5,924 nucleotides of DNA from Candidatus Hydrogenedentota bacterium (GTDB lineage: Bacteria; Hydrogenedentota; Hydrogenedentia; Hydrogenedentales; SLHB01). Position 1 is the first letter of the stretch. Each line of letters begins with the position of its first letter. This document shows, one piece after another, positions 1 through 5,924 of the stretch. The position numbers and the translations under genes are program-made. The stretch is taken from contig PWNM01000287.1 in the NCBI GenBank assembly GCA_003557825.1, positions 1-5,924 on the forward strand, written 5' to 3'. The notes beneath the pieces are model-generated. The model had not been told where the DNA came from. It did no database searches and saw only the letters and a list, made by a program, of their open reading frames with translations.

Positions 1-642
1 AATGACTGGATGGACGAAAAAGAGCTCGACATCAGCGCGGTGCAGTGTTGGACGTCGCTTGAGGAATATTACGGCGTAGTTCCGTGCACGGTAATGAGTA
101 TGTTGAGCGATCAACTGCGCTCATCGGCATGCGAGGTGGATGTCTGCGGGGCCGTAGGGATGCACGCCTTAGCCCTGGCTTCCGAGACGCCGAGTTTCCT
201 TCTCGACTGGAACAATAACTACGGCGATGACCCGGATAAGTGCGTCTGCTTCCATTGCTCGAACCTCCCCAAGAGCTGCTTTCAAGAGTTCACCATGGAC
301 TACCAGGAGATCATCGCAGGGAGCGTGGGCAAGGAAAACACCTTTGGTACCGTAGTTGGTCGGGTAAAACCGTTACCTATGACCTTCGCACGGATTTCAA
401 CAGTGGATGTGGAGGGGATTATCTCGGCCTATCTGGGCGAGGGACGCTTTACAGAAGACCCTGTTGAGACCTTTGGCGGCTATGGCGTCGCGGAAATTCC
501 CAACCTACAGGGCCTGCTCGAGTATATATGCGAGAACGGGTTTGAACATCATGTGGCTGTCAACCATAGCCAAACGGCCCGCGCGATCTACGAAGCTTTT
601 GACAACTACCTTGGTTGGGATGTGTATTGGCATCAAGCATAG
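1..642 (+). CDS. L-fucose/L-arabinose isomerase-like protein (COG2407 type), C-terminal part
   Basis: This frame is open from the first base of the window and ends at TAG 640-642, so the gene is cut by the left edge; the ATG at 10 is internal in my view. About 213 residues are visible. The segment CEVDVCGAVGMHAL, then SFLLDWNNNYGDDPDKC, then FHC, is typical of the C-terminal half of FucI/AraA-fold ketol isomerases. Numbering from the Met at base 10, E42 (133-135), D66 (205-207) and H186 (565-567) fit the Glu, Asp and His that hold the catalytic Mn2+ in E. coli FucI; this match is by pattern, not alignment. Such enzymes interconvert aldoses and ketoses in the cytoplasm, but COG2407 members are poorly characterised, so the sugar is unknown. 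The segment is rich in cysteine (C78, C80, C83, C90). An oxidoreductase gene follows after 27 bp, suggesting a shared sugar pathway. Family is confident; exact substrate is not. Confidence 0.85.
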   Translation, partial: NDWMDEKELDISAVQCWTSLEEYYGVVPCTVMSMLSDQLRSSACEVDVCGAVGMHALALASETPSFLLDWNNNYGDDPDKCVCFHCSNLPKSCFQEFTMDYQEIIAGSVGKENTFGTVVGRVKPLPMTFARISTVDVEGIISAYLGEGRFTEDPVETFGGYGVAEIPNLQGLLEYICENGFEHHVAVNHSQTARAIYEAFDNYLGWDVYWHQA

Positions 643-655
643 CGAATTAGCGGTT

Positions 656-661
656 AGGAGG
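656..661 (+). promoter_or_regulatory. Ribosome binding site of the Gfo/Idh/MocA gene
   Basis: A perfect AGGAGG lies 8 bases before the ATG at 670, in the 27-bp gap after the isomerase stop codon. It fixes the start of the downstream gene and supports translation from a polycistronic message. Confidence 0.85.
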
Positions 662-669
662 AACACCCA

Positions 670-1698
670 ATGGCAGAATACGGCGTAGGAATACTAGGTG
701 CGGGATGGGTGGCCGGCGAATACATCAAAGCCTTTGCCACCAATCCCCATACGGAGGTGCGGGCCATCGCTTCCCGTACAAAGGAAAAAGCCCAGGCAAA
801 GGCCGCGGAGGCGGGCGTCGACTGCACTGTGTTTGATAATGCAGAGCAGCTACTCAATCAAAAGGAGATTGACATTGTCGCCATAGCAACGCCGCCGGAT
901 TGCCACAGGGAGCAGGCTGTGGCAGCGGCGCAAGCAGGTAAGCATGTTCTCCTCGAGAAGGCCATGGCGACTACTGTCGAAGATGCACGGGCCATTCGTG
1001 ACGCCATCTCCGATGCAGGGGTCAAGTCGGTTGTGAGTATGGTTCTCCGATGGAATCCCCTGTTTGAGATCATCAAGGTTCAACTTGCTCAGGGGGCCAT
1101 TGGGTCCGTGTTCTTGGGCGAGGTAGACTACTTTCATGGTATCGGTCCGTGGTACAAACAGTTTGCCTGGAACGTAAAAAAAGAGGTGGGCGTCAGTTCA
1201 CTTCTTTCTGCGGGATGCCATGCCGTAGATGCTGTTCGCTGGTTCATGGGCGGAGAGATCGCCGAGGTCAGCCAGTATTCAACCCATGGCAAAGGGGAGG
1301 ATTTTACCGAATACGAATATGCGCCTACTTCCTGTACGATTCTTCGGTTTGCCGATGGCCGCATCGGCAAAGTGACCTCCTGTATCGAATGCGTTCAGCC
1401 CTATGTGTTCCACATTAACCTTGTCGGGAGCCAAGGGTCGATACGCAACAATCAGGTCTACTCGAAACAGGCATTTCCGGGGCAGACCGGCTGGGCGACG
1501 GTTCCCACCATTTTGCCCGACAGTGGCGATGTGACCCATCATCCGTTTACCCATGAGGTCAACCATTTTCTTGAATGTATCATGGAAGGCCGCGAATCCC
1601 ACTGCAATGTGGCCGATGCGTTCAAAACCCATGAAGTATGCTTTGCAGCCGATCAATCGGGTATCGAGGGGCGTCCCGTGGCTCTGCCTCTTTCGTGA
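670..1698 (+). CDS. Gfo/Idh/MocA family NAD(P)-dependent oxidoreductase
   Basis: A complete 342-residue protein, a normal length for the family. Residues 1-120 form the Rossmann domain, with dinucleotide motif G10-A-G12-W-V-A15. The end of the second strand reads A34-S35-R36 rather than ending in Asp or Glu, which suggests (inference) NADP(H) preference. ATPPDCH (73-79) is the conserved turn before the nicotinamide site. The hallmark EKP is EKA here (E96, K97, A98), with the catalytic Lys kept. From about residue 125 comes the mixed alpha/beta substrate domain. In the motif SAGCHAVDAVRW (180-191) the catalytic His is H184, but the position four residues earlier, usually Asp as in inositol dehydrogenase IolG, is S180. 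Members oxidise or reduce sugars, inositols and their derivatives in the cytoplasm. The upstream isomerase gene suggests a sugar substrate, which cannot be named from sequence. The start is supported by AGGAGG 8 bases upstream. Confidence 0.93.
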   Translation: MAEYGVGILGAGWVAGEYIKAFATNPHTEVRAIASRTKEKAQAKAAEAGVDCTVFDNAEQLLNQKEIDIVAIATPPDCHREQAVAAAQAGKHVLLEKAMATTVEDARAIRDAISDAGVKSVVSMVLRWNPLFEIIKVQLAQGAIGSVFLGEVDYFHGIGPWYKQFAWNVKKEVGVSSLLSAGCHAVDAVRWFMGGEIAEVSQYSTHGKGEDFTEYEYAPTSCTILRFADGRIGKVTSCIECVQPYVFHINLVGSQGSIRNNQVYSKQAFPGQTGWATVPTILPDSGDVTHHPFTHEVNHFLECIMEGRESHCNVADAFKTHEVCFAADQSGIEGRPVALPLS

Positions 1699-1725
1699 AC
1701 GCGGGTATTCAGAGTGGCGTGCGTT

Positions 1726-1729
1726 GGAG
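1726..1729 (+). promoter_or_regulatory. Ribosome binding site of the GH3-LysM gene
   Basis: GGAG lies 9 bases before the ATG at 1739, within the 40-bp gap after the oxidoreductase stop codon. It is weaker than the other two ribosome binding sites in the window, but the following residues form a clean membrane anchor, so this start is preferred. Confidence 0.6.
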
Positions 1730-1738
1730 TAATAAGTC

Positions 1739-3199
1739 ATGACCTCCATAGATGACGCCCGAACACTGGTTCTCTTTTTTTCTGTCACCTTGGTATTGGG
1801 GATCATAATCGGTTTGGGACTGGGATTTGCTCTATGGGGGATTCGTCCTCCGGAGCCGCCCCCTCCCACGCCCTATTGGACCGATGAGCCGTGGATGGAG
1901 CTCTATAACGAACCCGACGAGTTATATGAACCCGATGAGGAGGCACGTCCCGATCCGCTAGGACACCTTGTCGATGAACTGGACATCTGGCCTGCCCGGC
2001 ATCTGATCATTTCGGTGCCGGGCAGAAGTCTTGATCGTGCCACCATGGATCTGCTCCGCGAGATCAAACCCGGTGGGGTTCTACTTTTACCCGATAATAT
2101 CGCTTCGCGATCTCAAACGGAACAACTTATCCAACAGATCAAGGAGGCCGTGGGCTTGGGCACAGGACTCGCGGACCTTCCCCTTATCGCCATTGCTCAA
2201 GAGGGAGGCGTAGCAAACCCGCTTGCCCTGGATGATGCAGTGGGGGCCGAAGAACTGGCTGCATCCGGCAATGTAGATGAGGCTCGTGAAGCAGGACGCC
2301 GCTATGGAGAGGCCTGTGTTCGCAGGGGAATCGCGCTTGTCCTGGCTCCTGTTCTCGACATCGTAGAGGGGGAACGCAGCGCTTTGCCTCGTGACCGTTC
2401 ATTCGGTCATGTGCCGGAATCCGTAATTCCGCTGGCCATGGCCTTCGCCGAAGGCGTCATGGAAGCAGGGGCGTTACCCGTTGGTAAGTATTTTCCCGGA
2501 CTTGGGGTATCGCAAGATGATCCGGAATTTGGGTTTGCGTTGCTGCTGCGGGAGCGCCGGGCGCTGGAGTCAGTATTACAGCCCTTTCAATATGCCGTTG
2601 AACGATCTATACCGGGCCTATTGGTAGGGCATATTACGGCGCCGGCCCTTGACCCCGAGCAACCCACTCGTCCTGCGTCCCTGTCCCCTGTCATGTTAGC
2701 CGGTTTGCTTCGTGCCCAATGGGGATACAAAGGAGTCATTCTGAGCGACGACGCGAATGCTCGTGCCATTGCAGCAACGCGTCCTCCTGAGGCGGCTGTT
2801 GTAGAGGCCCTTCAAGCAGGCGCCGATGCGGTATTACACCTTGACCGAACCCCCTTGCGACTTCGTGTTGCCTGTAAAGCTATCGAGCTTGCGGTGCAAG
2901 ATGGTCATCTATCGCGGGATCAACTGTTCGAAAGCATGCGCCGTCTCGAGTCGTGGCAGAGTTGGCTCCGCGATCCTCATCCGCTTTGGGGGGATACGTC
3001 CCAAAGCGATGAATCGGCAACAACTGAGGAAGAACCCGTCGAAGCGCCACCGCTGCGGACTCATGTGGTTCAGCCCGGCGAGCACCTTTCAGGCATCGCC
3101 ACCCGCTATGGGGTGTCCGTGTCGGAACTGCGAATCCTGAACAATCTACGCGGAGACGTCATACACGGCGGTCAAACCCTTGCCATTCCGACGGAATAG
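1739..3199 (+). CDS. Membrane-anchored GH3 (NagZ-like) protein with C-terminal LysM domain
   Basis: A 486-residue protein. Residues 10-34 form one hydrophobic helix, probably an uncleaved signal anchor; no lipobox is seen. A proline-rich then acidic linker (36-73) follows. Residues about 85-405 match the single-barrel GH3 fold of beta-N-acetylhexosaminidases such as NagZ: PGGVLLLPDN (111-120), LAPVLDI (202-208), RSFG (220-223), KYFPG (250-254), PALDP (302-306), ILSDD with D337 as the expected nucleophile, and GADAVL (361-366). After an acidic spacer (about 418-437), residues 441-484 are a LysM domain that should bind GlcNAc-containing peptidoglycan. A protein anchored in the membrane and reaching the murein outside the cytoplasm is the likely picture. 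Key motifs are altered: DQEGGR reads AQEGGV (153-158), KHFPGHG reads KYFPGLG, and the Asp-x-His acid/base motif near 260-264 is absent. It may therefore be a binding protein, a pseudo-enzyme or a glycosidase of changed specificity. Fold is confident; activity is uncertain. Confidence 0.88.
   Translation: MTSIDDARTLVLFFSVTLVLGIIIGLGLGFALWGIRPPEPPPPTPYWTDEPWMELYNEPDELYEPDEEARPDPLGHLVDELDIWPARHLIISVPGRSLDRATMDLLREIKPGGVLLLPDNIASRSQTEQLIQQIKEAVGLGTGLADLPLIAIAQEGGVANPLALDDAVGAEELAASGNVDEAREAGRRYGEACVRRGIALVLAPVLDIVEGERSALPRDRSFGHVPESVIPLAMAFAEGVMEAGALPVGKYFPGLGVSQDDPEFGFALLLRERRALESVLQPFQYAVERSIPGLLVGHITAPALDPEQPTRPASLSPVMLAGLLRAQWGYKGVILSDDANARAIAATRPPEAAVVEALQAGADAVLHLDRTPLRLRVACKAIELAVQDGHLSRDQLFESMRRLESWQSWLRDPHPLWGDTSQSDESATTEEEPVEAPPLRTHVVQPGEHLSGIATRYGVSVSELRILNNLRGDVIHGGQTLAIPTE
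1910..1939 (+). repeat. Short imperfect direct repeat in the linker of the GH3 protein
   Basis: GAACCCGACGAG (1910-1921) recurs as GAACCCGATGAG (1928-1939), 11 of 12 bases identical at an 18-base period. It encodes two copies of EPDE in the acidic linker (residues 58-61 and 64-67). It looks like a small in-frame duplication in a flexible segment. Confidence 0.6.
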
Positions 3200-3200
3200 G
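3183..3200. other. Short inverted repeat at the convergent gene junction
   Basis: ATTCC (3185-3189) pairs with GGAAT (3193-3197) around a 3-base loop. The stem can be extended by two C-G pairs (3183-3184 with 3199-3200) past a bulged A at 3198. It overlaps the stop codon of the GH3 gene and lies just beyond that of the minus-strand gene. Neither strand has a T-run directly after it, so it is not a standard intrinsic terminator. It could act as a weak bidirectional hairpin or be chance. Confidence 0.3.
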
Positions 3201-3201
3201 T

Positions 3202-4527
3202 CTAGGCATCGATTCCCAGTTCCGCCGCCAGGTCGAGGATGGTAAAACGATTCCGGATGAAACGCGCGCGCGCTTTGGCATTAATGTATTCGTCCAACGG
3301 AACTTCTAGTTGATTTCCCAACGTAGGCCCGCCGGATTCCTGGATTGCCGCTGCGATCATGACGGATGATTTGAGATCCGGTTTTACAGCGGCGCATAGT
3401 TCCTGATGCCGATCCCGAATCATGGTAAGTTCCTGTCGCAGGCTTTCCCTATCGAGGGCTTTTTCACACCATTGGGATCGAACTTCCTCGGCAACTGCCC
3501 CCCAGTCTTCGGTGATCCATTCGTCTATCGTTTCCGCTGAAGGATGGGCATCAATCAAAGCATCGATATCCATATCCGCGGGTTCGCATTCAACAACCTT
3601 TTCCCACAATGCCAAGCAATAACATGTGGCAACTCCCACCTGAACCCCGTGAAGATCATGAGGCGTTCCGTTCAACGAAGCACGCATATCAATGTAGTGC
3701 GAAATCAGGTGTTCTCCACCAGACGCAGGAGCCGATGAGCCGGCCACCAACATGGACAAACCGGACAGCAGCAAGGCTTCCATGACCGTTGCGATGGTGT
3801 CAGGGTCGCCTGATCCAATCCGATCTGTTCGGGCCAACACCTTGTCCAAAATGCCCTCGTAAAACTGGAGGGCATTAGGATCGTAATATTCCCCCCTTAG
3901 GAAATGAGCGGCGGCCCAATCGGCAGAGGCGGAGCATTTTGAAATGTAATCGGCAAAACCGGCCGCAGTCATACGCTGGGACGCTGCGGAAAACACCTCG
4001 GGATTGGCGAATACCCCCGTCAAGGGGCGACAGGGGACGGTCCGTTTAAGTCCATTTACCTTGATGGCCACTATTCCAGAAGTATAACCATTCATCGACG
4101 CGGCAGTAGCGTACGCCAAGGCGGGTTTACCGGTCTTGTCGCCCGCGTATTTGGCCAGATCACAGATGGTACCCGATCCGATACCCACAACAGCATCCAC
4201 CTTTCCAATACGGGAGGTGACTTCGTCTCCCAAGGTGTCTGTTGCATCGGGAGCTTCCTCCTCAAGCACCCATTCGGAGGTCTTGATACCCGCTTTAGTC
4301 AGGGCGTCCAGGACAGGTCCAGCTGCTCCATAGGTATTCGGGTCGGCAACGATAAGGCATGAATCTATGTTTTTGGCTCGCATGAATTCGGCCTGGCGCG
4401 CCGCGGCATCGGCCCCAATGTGACAAGTCTCGATACGTCTTCGTCCGGATGCGTCGCATGCCTGGTCCAGCGCAGCATTCAGCAGTGCTTCAGAGCGTTG
4501 TGTAATCTTGGAACTGCCTTGTGGCAT
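3202..4527 (-). CDS. Glycerol-1-phosphate dehydrogenase / AraM-family protein (iron-type alcohol dehydrogenase fold)
   Basis: A complete 441-residue protein. Its N-terminal half is a dinucleotide-binding domain with GIGSGTICDLAKY (115-127), close to the GxGSGTINDxAK signature of G1P dehydrogenases, and TAASMNGYTS (141-150), where the usual Asp of SMDG is Asn146. The helical C-terminal half carries the likely metal ligands: D193 in GFADYISK, H273 in GGEHLISH, and H293 in DLHG. Family members reduce dihydroxyacetone phosphate to sn-glycerol-1-phosphate with NAD(P)H in the cytoplasm, using Ni2+ or Zn2+. Archaea use this for ether lipids, and Bacillus AraM for a G1P-based lipid. The protein is longer than archaeal G1PDH (about 350) and Bacillus AraM (about 390). 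No prenyl-transferring partner gene is in the window, so the product's fate is unknown. It follows the GNAT-nitrilase gene by 18 bp and ends two bases from the convergent GH3 gene. A related polyol dehydrogenase activity is the main alternative. Confidence 0.88.
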   Translation of the reverse strand: MPQGSSKITQRSEALLNAALDQACDASGRRRIETCHIGADAAARQAEFMRAKNIDSCLIVADPNTYGAAGPVLDALTKAGIKTSEWVLEEEAPDATDTLGDEVTSRIGKVDAVVGIGSGTICDLAKYAGDKTGKPALAYATAASMNGYTSGIVAIKVNGLKRTVPCRPLTGVFANPEVFSAASQRMTAAGFADYISKCSASADWAAAHFLRGEYYDPNALQFYEGILDKVLARTDRIGSGDPDTIATVMEALLLSGLSMLVAGSSAPASGGEHLISHYIDMRASLNGTPHDLHGVQVGVATCYCLALWEKVVECEPADMDIDALIDAHPSAETIDEWITEDWGAVAEEVRSQWCEKALDRESLRQELTMIRDRHQELCAAVKPDLKSSVMIAAAIQESGGPTLGNQLEVPLDEYINAKARARFIRNRFTILDLAAELGIDA

Positions 4528-4531
4528 TAAA

Positions 4532-4537
4532 CCTCCT
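4532..4537 (-). promoter_or_regulatory. Ribosome binding site of the G1P dehydrogenase-like gene
   Basis: On the minus strand AGGAGG occupies these bases, 4 bases before the ATG at 4527 (5 if counted from the core GGAG), extended to AAGAGGAGGT. It sits in the 18-bp gap after the GNAT-nitrilase stop codon. It decides the start and indicates efficient translation within an operon. Confidence 0.85.
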
Positions 4538-4545
4538 CTTAGTTT

Positions 4546-5924
4546 TTATTGTGTACGAATTATACGCACCCGCTCCATTGCCGTTAGCGAATAGATATCC
4601 GGACGACGGTCGCGTAAAGGCCGTACTGAGCCCATTTCCCGTTGCAAGGCCAGCGCGCCCAGGTCCAACTCGGTAATCACCACCGTTTCAGTATCCGGTT
4701 CAGCCTCGGCCGCGAGCGCATGGGGTGGGAAAGCGAAGTCGCTAGGAGTGAAAATGGCCGCTTGCCCGTAGTTAATAAGAAAACTACGCAGCTGGGGCAG
4801 ATTCCCTACATTGCCCGTCATCACTACATAAATCCAGTTCTCGACGGCCCGCGCCTGAGCGCAATACCGGATGCGGAGGTAGGCCTTTTTCTCATCTGTG
4901 CTGAAGGGCACAAAGATAACCTCAGCCCCCGATAACGTCAACAAGCGAGACATCTCAGGAAACTCGATGTCATAGCAAACCTGGATGGCAATCCGGCCCA
5001 GCTCTGTGTGAAACACCCGAAGTCCCGAGCCGGGGTCTATCCCCCACTCGCGCCGCTCGGTTGGGGTAACATGAAGCTTCTCCTGGGTGTAGACATTACC
5101 GCCTGGTGAGAACAAATGGGCGCTGTTTACGATACGATCGCCCTGGAGTACGGGATGGGAGCCTCCGATGATGTACATTCCATAGTGCTTGGCAAAGTAG
5201 GTAAATAGTTCAATGTACCGATCCGTGTAGTTCGCTAACTCCCGAATGGCTGAATCGCCAGGGAGATGGGGATCGAGGATGCTTGCCAGTTGCACCGTAA
5301 ATAGCTCAGGGAATAACAAAAAGTGACAATGATACTCGTCGGCTGTGGCGATAAAAAACTCGACTTGTTGCTCGAATTCTTCCCATGATGCGATTCGCCG
5401 CATTTTAAACTGGGCAGCGCATACCCGAATACGGCGGACCGGTTTCTCGATAGGCGCAGCGGCAATGGCACGTCGCTCGGCGCTGTAATCGGGGTTTTCC
5501 ATTTCAAGGTATGTGGCGTAGTTAAGACTTGCCTCATCGCTAAGATAGTCGAAATGGACGCCCTTTACTTCATAACCTGCTTTAAGGTGAGCGTTGAGTG
5601 CTTGATCTTTGATTTTGCCCTGCTTGACCTGCTCGACATACTCCTCGGGGGTCATGCGACCGGCATAATCACGAAACCCCGGTATACGCCCACCCGCAAC
5701 CATACGCCGCAAGTTAAACCGTTTCATGACATTTTTTCGATATTCATATAGTTTTCCGGCAATTCCTTGGCCGCGATAGTCGGGATGCACGGCGATTTCG
5801 GCTCCATACAGGGTATCGCCGCTGGGATCATGAGTATTAAACGTGCCATCGCCAGTGATTTCGGCATAGGAATGCCAAGGGGAGTCGTCATTCAGAGTAA
5901 CGATAAGGCACGCAGCGTATCCTA
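4546..5924 (-). CDS. GNAT acetyltransferase-nitrilase fusion protein (class 12, Rim1-like nitrilase), 5' end cut
   Basis: The frame is open to the right edge of the window, so the true start lies outside. The GTG at 5790 is internal, because 44 in-frame residues precede it and belong to the acetyltransferase domain. About 458 residues are visible. The GNAT part contains the acetyl-CoA motif R-G-Q-G-I-A (5758-5775) after AEIAVHPDY. A linker follows with GRIPGFRDY, MTPEEYV and the GKIKDQALNAHLKAGYEV segment typical of this fusion family. The C-terminal carbon-nitrogen hydrolase domain has an intact triad: Glu in FPELF (codon 5305-5307), Lys in QEKLHVTP (5077-5079) and Cys in VCYDIEFPE (4975-4977). 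Such domains hydrolyse amides or nitriles. B. subtilis YhcX has the same layout, and I know of no firm substrate for the family. No signal peptide can be judged. The dehydrogenase gene 18 bp downstream is probably co-transcribed. Confidence 0.92.
   Translation of the reverse strand, partial: GYAACLIVTLNDDSPWHSYAEITGDGTFNTHDPSGDTLYGAEIAVHPDYRGQGIAGKLYEYRKNVMKRFNLRRMVAGGRIPGFRDYAGRMTPEEYVEQVKQGKIKDQALNAHLKAGYEVKGVHFDYLSDEASLNYATYLEMENPDYSAERRAIAAAPIEKPVRRIRVCAAQFKMRRIASWEEFEQQVEFFIATADEYHCHFLLFPELFTVQLASILDPHLPGDSAIRELANYTDRYIELFTYFAKHYGMYIIGGSHPVLQGDRIVNSAHLFSPGGNVYTQEKLHVTPTERREWGIDPGSGLRVFHTELGRIAIQVCYDIEFPEMSRLLTLSGAEVIFVPFSTDEKKAYLRIRYCAQARAVENWIYVVMTGNVGNLPQLRSFLINYGQAAIFTPSDFAFPPHALAAEAEPDTETVVITELDLGALALQREMGSVRPLRDRRPDIYSLTAMERVRIIRTQ

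Noticed and set aside
850..1137. Minus-strand open frames (72-95 codons) opposite the oxidoreductase
   Set aside because: They lie wholly within a conserved gene, show no recognisable domain, and are readily explained as shadows of its codon use.
1571..1599. TTGAAT as a possible -35 box of an internal promoter for the GH3 gene
   Set aside because: No acceptable -10 element is found at 16-18 bases spacing, and the site lies in coding sequence.
1279..1869. 196-codon open frame on the minus strand across the oxidoreductase/GH3 gene boundary
   Set aside because: It is antisense to two well-supported genes, would start at GTG, and its N-terminus is low-complexity sequence arising from the antisense of a proline codon run.
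3263..3273. Alternating CG run, 11 bases
   Set aside because: It is short and encodes the Ala-Arg-rich stretch of the dehydrogenase C-terminus; no reason to think it is more than codon choice.
5235..5537. 100-codon minus-strand frame inside the GNAT-nitrilase gene
   Set aside because: It is on the same strand in another frame over the nitrilase catalytic Glu region, with no family resemblance.
5788..5790. GTG as start codon of the GNAT-nitrilase gene
   Set aside because: The frame continues upstream without a stop to the window edge, and the codon falls in the middle of the GNAT acetyl-CoA-binding region, so it encodes an internal Val.

Overview
The window looks like a piece of a bacterial chromosome of moderate GC. 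It is densely coding, with five genes in two convergent groups. Four are soluble enzymes of well-known superfamilies and one is a membrane-anchored cell-envelope protein. Clear AGGAGG-type ribosome binding sites, a LysM peptidoglycan-binding domain and a NagZ-like GH3 domain point to a bacterium with a murein wall rather than an archaeon, although one gene belongs to the glycerol-1-phosphate dehydrogenase family, best known from archaea. The gene mix (COG2407-type isomerase, Gfo/Idh/MocA oxidoreductase, GNAT-nitrilase) would suit an environmental, carbohydrate-degrading lineage such as the PVC or FCB-related phyla. That placement is an impression and cannot be proved from this sequence.

Plus strand, 1-3199: the 3' part of an L-fucose/L-arabinose isomerase-like gene (1-642) is followed after 27 bp by a Gfo/Idh/MocA oxidoreductase (670-1698). 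After another 40 bp comes a membrane-anchored GH3 (NagZ-like) protein with a C-terminal LysM domain (1739-3199). The first two probably form a sugar isomerisation/oxidation unit. The third may only be co-transcribed. No promoter is visible; it would lie left of the window.

Minus strand, 5924-3202: the 3' part of a GNAT-nitrilase fusion gene (4546-5924, start outside the window) is followed after 18 bp and a strong Shine-Dalgarno by a glycerol-1-phosphate dehydrogenase/AraM-family gene (3202-4527). These two are very probably one operon, with its promoter right of the window.

The two groups meet tail to tail with only two bases between stop codons (3199 and 3202), so any transcription terminator must lie inside coding sequence. 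A short inverted repeat sits over the junction. I found no tRNA, rRNA, CRISPR array, insertion sequence, origin or attachment site, and no gene-free stretch longer than about 40 bp.

The most interesting points are the GH3 protein, which keeps the nucleophile region but has lost the usual acid/base and substrate-binding motifs; the oxidoreductase, with Ser where the catalytic Asp is usual; and the pairing of GNAT-nitrilase with a G1P dehydrogenase homologue. None amounts to clear evidence of a new system.
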